14,111 bases of DNA from Monoraphidium neglectum (Eukaryota; Chlorophyta; Chlorophyceae; Sphaeropleales; Selenastraceae). Positions 1 through 7,608 of this stretch are shown here, in pieces. Location of the stretch: positions 1-14,111 of the forward strand of contig NW_014012180.1 of assembly GCF_000611645.1 (NCBI RefSeq). Reading direction: 5' to 3'. The notes beneath the pieces are model-generated. The model ran no database searches. It saw only the letters and a list, made by a program, of their open reading frames with translations, and was not told the origin of the DNA. Each line of letters opens with the position of its first letter. Position 1 is the first letter of the stretch. Both the position numbers and the translations under genes were made by a program.

Positions 1-19
1 CCCCCCAACGGGCCCAGGC

Positions 20-1010
20 ATGGAGCATGTGGCCGCCGCGCAGCTCGCGGCGCGCGGCGGCGCGTCCGTGCGGCGCCTGGACGCGCCGCTGGCGCTGCAG
101 GAGCGCTGGGTGGCGGCCATGGTGGCCGACTTTGAGGCCCGCCGCCGCGACGGCAACTTGCAGCAGAGGTTGCCCTACGAGCTGCTGCGCGACTCCCACA
201 CGCTGCAGGCGCGGCTTCCGCCCAGCTTCCAGGAGTGGGACGCCCGGCTGGCGGGCGCGTTTGGGGGCCTGGGGCCGTCGGCGCTGCTGGCGTTCAAAAT
301 TGCCCGGTCCTGCGCCGCGGCGACGGTGGGGCCGAGGGATGCGCGCGGCGTGCTCGCGCGGCTGAGGCGGCTGCAGGTGGGCCGGAGGGGCCGGCGCGCG
401 CGGGCTGGTTTCGGGGGCTGCGGCGTTCTCGCGCCTGCCTGCGGGGGTTTTCCATCCAGGACGACATCGCTGCGCGTCCCAGGCATCGTGTACGCAGCTG
501 CTTTGGTGCAAGCCTGCCTGTGCACCCTCCAGTGTCCACCCTTGCGCGGTGAGACCTCCACCCAATCATCAAATGAAATCGCCATTCCCTTCTCCGCAGC
601 CGCTCAAATGGGAGCACTTTGCCCGCCGCGAGCTGCATATGGCGTGGCAGCTGCGCGAGTTTTGCGAGGAGGGCGCCGAGCGCCGCGTCCGGGCCACCCC
701 CCAAAGCAGCGGCAGCAGCAGCAGGGCGCCGGCGGAGGCCGGCGCGGGCGGCGGCGACAGCGGCATTGGGGGCGGGGCGGACGGCCCGGTCGTCGCGGTG
801 GTGGGGCGGCAGCACGCGGCGGCGCTGCGCAAGCTGTGGGACGACCCGTCGTCCCTCCTCTGGCGCGACGAGCTGCCGCGCGAGTTCAGCCCATCAGTCA
901 TCGACGGCCTCAACGAGAGGGCGGCGGCGGCTGCAGAGGTCAGGGGGACGGCGGCTGGCGGCGGCGCTGGCGGCGGCGGCACTCGCAGCAGCATACCTGG
1001 CACCGGGTAG
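20..1010 (+). CDS. TraB-domain-like protein, C-terminal part (5' truncated by the window)
   Basis: Two exons, 20-376 and 600-1010, joined across a 223-nt GT-AG intron (ctgcag|gtgggc ... ctccgcag|ccg) in phase 0, giving 255 residues from the first in-frame ATG. The frame is open to the left edge and an AG lies at 16-17, so the true start is probably upstream. Residues 125-150 (FARRELHMAWQLREFCEEGAERR) followed by VVAVVGRQH (183-191) and LRKLW match the pattern of the C-terminal half of TraB/PrgY (GumN-like) proteins: an acidic/basic helix, then a hydrophobic strand ending G-x-x-H. The N-terminal GTxHxS-type motif of that family is absent, consistent with missing 5' exons. Gly/Ala/Ser-rich inserts interrupt the domain (residues 153-180, 226-246). 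The eukaryotic members are poorly characterised and often membrane-bound; no function is claimed here. The 3' neighbour is convergent. The family call is moderate; that the exons are coding is firmer. Confidence 0.6.
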
Positions 1011-1088
1011 CCCGCGAGTCCTTTGGAATCGAATTGACGAGCCAGCGTCGCTGCAATCAAAGCGATCTGGACAACCTTTTGCTGGCTT

Positions 1089-1093
1089 TGTAA
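1089..1093 (+). terminator. TGTAA poly(A) signal of the TraB-like gene
   Basis: TGTAA, the usual green-algal nuclear polyadenylation signal, lies 79 nt after the stop codon at 1008-1010. The position fits a short 3' UTR. Confidence 0.5.
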
Positions 1094-1163
1094 CTAGTGA
1101 CCGCCCCCTGCACAAAGGCGCCCAAGGGAGACTGAGGGATGGCCATGAAAGGAAGGGTTTGTG

Positions 1164-1168
1164 TTACA
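1164..1168 (-). terminator. Possible TGTAA poly(A) signal of the Pro/Gln-rich protein gene
   Basis: TTACA on the plus strand reads TGTAA on the minus strand. It is the first such motif found downstream of the stop at 2041-2043, so it would imply a 3' UTR of about 870 nt. That is long compared with the neighbours (200-380 nt), so a non-canonical signal nearer the stop is a real alternative. Confidence 0.3.
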
Positions 1169-2040
1169 TCGCGGGGACCGCTTGCAGCGCCGCAAGCGCC
1201 CGCGCACGCGGCTCTTACGCGCTTTGGAGGTGTTGGGGAGGGGCCTGTCCTGCGCGCGGGCCCCCCAAATGCGGGCACGCCTGAAGCGTGACAAAGAGGC
1301 AGCATGGTTCTTAGAGCAGGGGAGAGGGAGCATGCAGAGCAGTGCCAGGCACCCTGCGGAAGTCGAGGGGACAGGCGGGCCGATCGTTGCGCTGGGGGGG
1401 ACGGGGCCCCCAAAAGAAGGCAGGCTTGGTGATTGAGTCTCTGGGGTGATGCAGAGTTTTTTTAACCAGAAGGCCCCGAAAAAGCGACTGAAGGGCTTGA
1501 AACGGAGCAACAGGTGTAGAGGGCCACGCTCAAGGTATGCCTCACTGAGCCCATAAGGAAGCGCAGCGCGCCGCTGCTGGCGGAAGTGTCAAAAATGGGG
1601 TGGCCGCCGCAGGCGGGCGGCCGCACGAATGCATTTGCGGATGGCTGAGTAGGGCGCTTGGAGTGGTTGGGGGGCTTCGGAAGACTGTGCGCGTGGGCGG
1701 CCGCTCGGCTGGCTGCTCGAGGGCGCGCACACCCGCAGGTCACCGAGATAAGCAGGTGGCGCGGGCTGATGTGGACACCAGAAGTAGCGATGGAGGCGGC
1801 GGGCCCTCCCATTCTAACCGCCACTCTACTACAGTCGTTGCTGCTGCGCGGAAGGGCCGTGGCCTGCCGCGGGTGTCGGGGAGTCTGGAAAAGCCGCAGG
1901 CCCGCTCGACGCGCGAGGTGCGCCGCGGTGCCGTCACTACCCTAGTGGCAGCTGCGTCGCCCATGAGCGGCTGCGGCGCCGCAGCTGCTGGCTGGTGGGG
2001 TGACGCTGGCCGGCAGCCCCCCAGCGTGGGGCGGCGCCGC
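1169..2040. other. Long non-coding stretch, probably 3' UTR of the minus-strand gene
   Basis: No convincing exon was found here on either strand. The open frames present are arginine-rich by-products of GC-rich sequence, without splice sites or domain-like segments. If the poly(A) signal at 1164-1168 is used, this is all 3' UTR of the minus-strand gene ending at 2041. Confidence 0.4.
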
Positions 2041-2428
2041 CTAGTACAAGCGCCCTCCGGCCGCCTTGACCTCGCTCGGAAGCCTGTAAGCAAACGGCGT
2101 CGACAGCCACGCAGAAGGGGTACCCGGCGCGGATATGATGTCGGCCGCCGCCGACCCGGTGCTGCTGCCGCCCTCGCTCACGCTCGCGCCGCCGGCGCTG
2201 CCGTCGCTGCTGGCGGCGAGCGCCGTGCGCCTGAGCACGACGCTGCCGGCGCGGATGTGCTGCCCGTCGTCGGGCGCGCTGCGCTGCTGCCTTTGCTGTT
2301 GCCGCATTTGTTGCTGTTGCTGCTCCTGCTGCTTTTGCTGCTGCTGTTGCTGCTGAAGCTGCTCTTCCTGTGGGTCATGCTGCTGCTGCCGCGGCTGCTG
2401 CTGAGGGGTTGGCGGTGTTGCCAGCGGG

Positions 2429-2461
<33 letters not shown>

Positions 2462-3602
2462 GGCTGCGGGACGACCGCGTCCCGCTCGGCCCCAGTTGCA
2501 ACGCCCGCGCCTCCTCCGCGGCTGGAAGACCAAGAGTTGCGCGGGCTGCCGCTGGGTGACTGCCGGGTGCCAATGGCCTCGCCGCTGCCACTCAGGGCGT
2601 GCCAGTCTCGCTTTGCAGCTGCATGGGCGGGCGCTATCCAGCTGGTCACGTGAGAAAAGTGCTGCCCGTTGACGTACCTGGGCGCGAGAGCGGGGTGATG
2701 CGGAAACGCGCCCGCAGGCGATACAGTGAGCGCGTGGGGCCCAGGAAGGGGCCCTGTGTCTGCAGCCTGCGGCAGGCGGACGACGCCGCCGACGCGCCAA
2801 CTGGGCCGCCCCGTCCCCTCCATGCCGCTGGCGCGCGCGATGCGTGCGCGCGCGTGTGCTCACGGAGCGCCGCCAGGCATCATGCAGGCGCGCTCACCAG
2901 AACTTTGCGCGGTCGCTCTTGAGGTGGGCGGGCGCTGGGCATACGTAGTCACCGAGCATCAGAGCGTACCGCTCATCCGCGCCCGCCTGGGACCCGCCGC
3001 CCCACGCGGTCGTCTCCAGAACTTCCTCCTCCGCGTCGCGGCCCGCCATCTTTGCAACAAGAGCAGCCTCCTGCAGCGGCGGGGCCGGCGAGGGCGGCGA
3101 TTGCACAGTCGGGTTTGGTCGAGGAGGAGGCTTGGATTGCGGGTGGGCGCTGGGCGCTCCATTGCCGAATGCTGGCGGGTGAGATGAGGATTGATGCACT
3201 CAGAGGGCTGCTGATGGTGCAGGCACCAGCATAGGCCTGCCTGCGTCTGCCTGCACACGCGTGCTGTGCAGTGCTGCAGCGTGGCTGCCGCACGCCTGGG
3301 CGTGCCCATCGGCCACGCGCTAGGCAAGGGCCGGTGACGCCGCCTCATACAAGCACTAACAAACAGCATCGTCGTCCGCGGGCCGCTCTGCAGCTGTGGC
3401 ACCCTGGTTGGAGCCTACTGCACGATGCCCCATCTGCTCAAGCGACCCCCTGCCAGACTGCGACGTGCCACAGTAACAGTTGCTTCTACTGTATTATCAC
3501 CTTGGCCAAGCTCATGGACATCACCAGCCCATCCCGCAAATCGATGCGTTCAGGTGCCGTGTGCGCACGCAGCAGGTTCTGCGCGGCCTCGCGTATGCTC
3601 AT
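2041..3602 (-). CDS. Uncharacterised protein with Pro13 and Gln-rich tracts (303 aa)
   Basis: Three exons on the minus strand: 3602-3501, 3070-2898 and 2677-2041. Introns of 430 and 220 nt are GT-AG (gccaag|gtgata...ctgcag|gag, phase 0; ttctg|gtgagc...gcccag|gta, phase 2). Joined length is 912 nt, 303 residues. The ATG at 3602-3600 has A at -3 and an in-frame TAG nine bases upstream, which fixes the start unless a further intron lies there. Residues 1-130 look like a folded region: helix-like LAKEAALVAKMAGRDAEEEV spans the first junction, and FWYVNGQHFSHVTSW spans the second (residues 91-105), so both junctions restore sensible protein. After that it is low complexity: 13 prolines at about 164-176, then about 40 mostly Gln residues at 183-223, then a Ser/Gly/Ala tail ending in a Leu/Tyr stretch. 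I do not recognise the family. No signal peptide or membrane segment is visible. The tracts suggest a disordered C-terminal half, as in regulatory or RNA-binding proteins, but that is only inference. Confidence 0.7.
2284..2463 (-). repeat. Coding CAG and CCG repeats (Gln and Pro tracts)
   Basis: Impure CAG/CAA units (about 2284-2406) encode the Gln-rich segment, with Lys, Glu, Met and Arg interruptions. CCG/CCA units (2425-2463) encode 13 prolines. Both are trinucleotide repeats that keep frame, so length changes would alter the protein without breaking it. Confidence 0.85.
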
Positions 3603-3782
3603 GATCGGCTATCTGCTCTGCTTGTAACCAGGCCGCGCAGACGCGCGTTGCTGAGAGGTGGCATGCCCGTGCCTACTGCTTGGCGTCGACGTCCCTGCAC
3701 CTGCCAACCTGGACGCGTCGAGCCCATCCTGGTCTTGCAGTCAGGGCCAAGGCCGCATGCCGCAAGAGATGAGCATCAAAAT
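3603..3782. other. Intergenic spacer: promoter/5' UTR of the Pro/Gln-rich gene
   Basis: This is the gap between the start codon at 3602 and the poly(A) signal of the upstream helical-repeat gene at 3783-3787. It must hold the promoter and 5' UTR of the 303-residue gene. No clear TATA box was seen. Confidence 0.4.
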
Positions 3783-3787
3783 TTACA
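3783..3787 (-). terminator. TGTAA poly(A) signal of the helical-repeat gene
   Basis: TTACA on the plus strand (TGTAA on the minus strand) lies 249 nt beyond the TAG stop at 4037-4039, a typical distance for a green-algal 3' UTR. Confidence 0.5.
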
Positions 3788-4003
3788 CACTCAGCATACT
3801 CAGCAAATAATGCAGCCCTTCTCAAGTGCACGCCTCAGAGTATACCCCACGCGTGTCAAAGCATGTTTGACCCGCTGCTGAGGGGGGGTGCGAACAGGGG
3901 TTTGAAACACGTCCAAGGGAAGGCGACTTGCAGGAATACAAGCACAAAAGTTGTGGCCATCGTGTGTCCTAGACCTGGCTTGAACCATGAGCACATCCAT
4001 CCG

Positions 4004-4027
4004 CAGCAGCAGCAGCAGCAACAGCAG
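4004..4027 (-). repeat. CTG trinucleotide repeat in a 3' UTR
   Basis: Read on the plus strand it is (CAG)5-CAA-(CAG)2. On the transcribed minus strand it is a CTG/TTG repeat beginning 10 nt after the stop codon of the helical-repeat gene, so it lies in the 3' UTR. Confidence 0.8.
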
Positions 4028-4036
4028 CCCCCGCAC

Positions 4037-6594
4037 CTAATGCCCATCACCACCCCGCCCGCGTTTCTTGGCACCGCCGCCGCCGCCCGGGCTGGCGGCG
4101 CCGGCGCTGGCATTTGAATCACCCATGAGCACATCATCGCCACCGCCAACACGCGCCCCGCGCGCTGCTGCGGCAACAGTCTTGAGCGGCCGCTCCGCCA
4201 GGCGTGCTAGGTCGCCGTTCCCAGTGTTGACTTTGATGAAGCGCAGGGCGCACACAGCCAAGTCGCGCGGCGGCATCCCCATGTACACCTGCCTGTGCAG
4301 TTGCTCGCTGCGGCCAGAGGCCAGCCCCACCCAGCTGGCTGCAAATCAAGGGGGGGTGAGGCACATTAGTGTGGCCAGCAGCCTTCAGAGATCTGAAAGG
4401 CAATCGCAGCACGGTGCGCCGTGCACCTCGCTTGTGTGCACCACGGCGCAGTTCTAGAGCAATCCGTCTGTCCCTTCGCACCTATACATGCCAGCACGTG
4501 TGAGGCCGCCTTCACCGCGTCCCCTTGAGCGTGCGGCGCCGCCACAGCGGCGGCCAGGGCATCAAGGCCTCCAGGGTGCATCTCGAAGCCGGCAAACGTC
4601 GTAGGGGAGGACATCAGGACGCCCTCCATCATGTCGCCTGCCTTGCTGGAAGTTGCCGGGTCGTGGTGAGACAGGCCGTACGCCAGCTGCTCCCAGGCCA
4701 GCTGCTTGAGCTGCGCCCGCTCGACTTCCGCTGGGGCGTTGCTGGAGCTGTGGTTGTCCAGCCCGATAGTTCTGTCAGAGGGTGAAGTTTGGGTGGTGTG
4801 GTGAGTCGTGCATGATACAAAGGTACTCCGCAGATGCCGGATGCCGGTAGCGCAGGCAGTCCACAAGCCAAACTATGTCGCTGCGACACCCGTGAGAGCA
4901 AGCTCAGCTTCCCGTCCCGCCAAATTCCACCCGACCGTTTCAGCCCTCTGGCCAACCCACCCAAGGACAAGTCCAGCGCTGGCAAGCATGAGACTGCAGC
5001 TGCTAATGCTGCGCTGATCCCTCGCGTCCCCGCTCGCATCCAGCGCCGCCAGCAACGCCCGCAGGCCGCCTGCAGCGCGTGCGCGGGCACAGAACCTCGC
5101 GCCAGCAGCGCCGGCGCCTAGCGTCGTAGGCCCGTCCTTCTGAGACCCCGCGATGCCGAGCAGGCTGGCCGCGGCAGAGGCTTCGTGGGGGACGTTGGCG
5201 GCGCTGCGCGGCTCGCCGGCCGCGTTGGCACCTGCCATGGCCTTCTGAATTATGAGGACGAGCTTTGCGGCGGCGTCGGGCATCTTAGACAGGGTGATTT
5301 CGCCAGCAACCTCGCAGTCGTGGCGCGCGCGCTCGTGGTAGCTCAAGCGTGCCAGCGCCTCCAGTGCCAGCCCTGTCAGCTCTGACCCGCTGTTTGCTGC
5401 GGGCGCGGGCTGGTCGCGGGACGCCGCGGCCAGCAGAGCTGCCACCAGGCGGGGGCCGCCGCAGGCGTGCATCACAGCATCGGGATGGTGCGCGAGTGTG
5501 CAGAAGAGGCGTGCGCAGGCCTCGGCCTCGCCATTGGTGGCGCGAGGAGACGTGAGTGCAGTTGCAAGCCGCTTGATCAGTGGGCCACGCGCGAGTGCCG
5601 CGGCAGCGCTGTCGTCCCCGTTGTTGGCAACAAAGAGGGCCAGATGCAGGAGCACACGTCGGTGGTTGGCAAGGCGGGTGGCAGCGGCGGCGTCGCTCGC
5701 GGCCGGCGCGTCGAAGGGCACCCACGCGGCCGCGACGAGGTCAAGCGCCTGTTGGAAGCTGGCGCGCATGGCCTGGGACAGCTCGCGTGGTTCAGCGGCC
5801 TGCAGGAGCTCGTATAGGGTCGACACCACAGCCTGGTACGTATGATGCCATGGACATGTGACGGTTGAATAATGGTTGTTGGCCAGGGTGCCCCATGCAG
5901 CACCAGCCTTTGCACGCCCATGCAGGCGGCCGACCTTGCATTGTAGGGTGCTGGATACACATGCACACGCCTTTGACGGCAGCACGTGCACCAACGCGCC
6001 TCATGGTGTGACGTTGCCTCCGTCAAGAGTGCGCCCATCGCGCCGGGCTCCCTTAGGAAGGCACAGACACAGAGCTCTGACAGGGCTTGGCCCGAGCAAT
6101 CAGGGTTGTTGGCCTGCATGCATCATGTGTGCGTCATGCATGCATGCGACGCCGATGGCAGTGATGCTATGGCATGAGTAACTCATCTATTTATCTATCC
6201 TGCATGCGTCATGCATGCGCGGGCAAGTGAGGAAACTCTGGGAACGGTGGCGCTCAGGGTTGCATGCATTGTTTGCTGCACATGGAACCAGGCATGTGTG
6301 GAACCCAAAGCCTCCAGCAAATTAGGGAGACAGACATGCGGACAGTTTGATTTCAGTGTTACGTTGATGGCAAGGTCAAGGGTCTTCAGTGCAAGCTGGC
6401 GGGCTGCGGCGGCTCCTTGGGTGCTGATGCCGCTGCAAGCGTGGAGCGCGGCAGCGGCCGCACCAGCGGCCTCAACTGCACGCGCCGACTGGCCACTGGT
6501 AAGCGCATTTACAAGCTGCTGCAGTACTTCTGCACACGGCAGCGCTTGCGATGGGCCCTGCATGTCGCCTATGTGTGCTGTAATGCAGGCTACG
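4037..6594 (-). CDS. Armadillo-like helical-repeat protein
   Basis: Four exons on the minus strand: 6594-6363, 5832-4961, 4771-4482 and 4338-4037 (TAG). Introns are 530, 189 and 143 nt, all GT-AG; junction phases 0, 2 and 1 each match and restore helices (LDLAIN|AVVSTLYELLQ; AGLVLG|TIGLDN; LACIA|SWVGLASG). The first exon is entered in phase 2 at cacacag|c, giving about 564 residues here. If translation instead began at the ATG at 6563-6561 the product would be 554 residues. The protein is almost all Ala/Leu-rich amphipathic helices in pairs and triplets (for example LLHLALFVANN, ARLFCTLAHH, ALEALARLSYHERAR), the pattern of armadillo/HEAT-type scaffolds. No specific subfamily is recognised. 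The C-terminus is Gly-rich with AKKRGRGG, a possible nuclear localisation signal. Such proteins bind partners rather than catalyse; the partner is unknown. The true N-terminus is open: see the tentative exon at 6691-6789. Confidence 0.75.
6110..6226. repeat. Clustered ATGCATGC alternating motifs inside an intron
   Basis: Several copies of TGCATGCA/GTCATGCATGC occur within about 110 nt (around 6115-6122, 6135-6147 and 6201-6218), with another at 6261-6268. All lie in the 530-nt intron of the helical-repeat gene. They are self-complementary and alternate purine with pyrimidine. Confidence 0.7.
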
Positions 6595-6690
6595 CTGTGT
6601 GCTGTTGTGACAGCGGTGTGGGCAGCGATCACTTAGTGCCACAGGGGCTGTGCAGCGCTGTACTGTATAAGATCGAGATTCAGTAACCAC

Positions 6691-6789
6691 AGGTGTTCAA
6701 ATTCTCGCTTGAGGGCAAGCGTGATGCACGAGAGCAAGGAGTTCTCGACAATGCGCGAAAAGTGATCTATTGGTATGAACAGGGATGCG
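6691..6789 (-). CDS. Tentative upstream exon of the helical-repeat gene
   Basis: After a candidate acceptor (gaagcag|c) the minus strand reads 32 residues with helix-like text (PIDHFSRIVENSLL, then CITLALKREFEH). A donor ct|gtggtt at 6690 would join it in phase 2 to the exon starting at 6594 across a 96-nt intron, giving EFEHL|VACITAHIGD. A second donor, tc|gtgcat at 6729, is also in phase 2 and would give NSLLS|VACITAHIGD. Either makes continuous helix. The frame has an in-frame TGA just upstream and no ATG, so another exon or a different start would be needed. Neither donor is ideal. Confidence 0.4.
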
Positions 6790-7400
6790 CTGCTTCAAGG
6801 TGAAGAAAACCGTGCTGTCACTGCATACCGTATGTCGCGCTTGTTGCCAGCTGAAAACACCATCCTGCGTGCGTCAGTCCAAGTGCTGGGTGTCTGGACA
6901 GCCACCCGCACAGCACCAGCCCAGTGCCTGACAAGGCAGGCGGCAATCACATGCCTTGCAATTGCTCACATAGATGAACGCACTTTGGACGCCCGTAGAA
7001 CCTCGCGAGCCAAGTGGGGAATCCTTGCTTTTCAGTTGTGATGCAAGGTGTGTAGAATCATGGAACCAACCCGCCCAACACCGGAGGCCTTGCACAGCTG
7101 CTTAGATCCACTCTTACTGGCGCCAGAAAAGACAAACACGACACAGACAAGTTTTAGCCAGTCCAGCATGGCGCACAGGCGGGGCCAGGTGCAGCAAGGA
7201 GAGCAGGGAAGGAAGACAATCAGACACAAAGCCACGCAATCCCACGAGACCCCCCTCAGGTGTATAATCTACTTTTCGCGTTCAGATTGCGCTCAAGCCC
7301 TGTGCTGCATTGACCAAGTCTCGTTCAGTCGCAGGAGCGCAAGCCAGAAAAGGAGTGGCCGCGCACCACCCATGCGTGATATGATGCAATCCTCTGGCCA
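6790..7400. other. Spacer upstream of the helical-repeat gene
   Basis: This lies between the tentative first exon (6789) and the poly(A) signal of the lectin gene (7401-7405). It must contain the promoter and possibly 5' exons of the helical-repeat gene. Candidate fragments on the minus strand are a splice-like donor after ARIPHLAREVLRASK (ending near 6998) and an ATG at 7169-7167 followed by a hydrophobic stretch. A minus-strand AT-rich TTATAC occurs near 7262-7267. None is convincing alone. Confidence 0.3.
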
Positions 7401-7405
7401 TTACA
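7401..7405 (-). terminator. TGTAA poly(A) signal of the lectin gene
   Basis: TTACA on the plus strand reads TGTAA on the minus strand, 203 nt after the lectin stop codon at 7609-7611. Distance and motif fit green-algal nuclear genes. Confidence 0.55.
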
Positions 7406-7608
7406 TTGGCCAGGATGAGGAGAACCCAATAAGATGCAAAAATGTGGCCAACGCCCCGTCAGCGCGTTCCCAGCGCTATCAGGGGCGTGGCAATGGCAGC
7501 TGGAGCCCACACGTGTGCTCCAGTCTTGCCTGTGCCTGCTGTTGCGCGAACCCCCTGTCGAATTGTCGACGGGCCGCACACCGCTGCCCAAACGAGTCCC
7601 CAGCAGGG

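Noticed and set aside
549..599. ATG-initiated start for the second TraB-like exon
   Set aside because: This stretch is the end of an intron (cttctccgcag at 589-599); splicing from 376 to 600 keeps phase 0 and continues the protein.
1600..2559. Plus-strand open frame of 319 codons with a long Leu run
   Set aside because: The Leu run is the antisense of the Gln CAG tract of the minus-strand gene, and the rest is Arg/Gly-rich by-product text.
3271..3627. Plus-strand open frame of 118 codons
   Set aside because: Its second half is antisense to the first exon of the 303-residue gene (MSIREAAQNLLRAH...), which has a start codon, a donor and a phase-matched partner exon.
3800..4176. Cys-rich minus-strand open frames over the CTG repeat
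   Set aside because: The Cys run is just the repeat read in another frame, in the 3' UTR and last exon of the helical-repeat gene.
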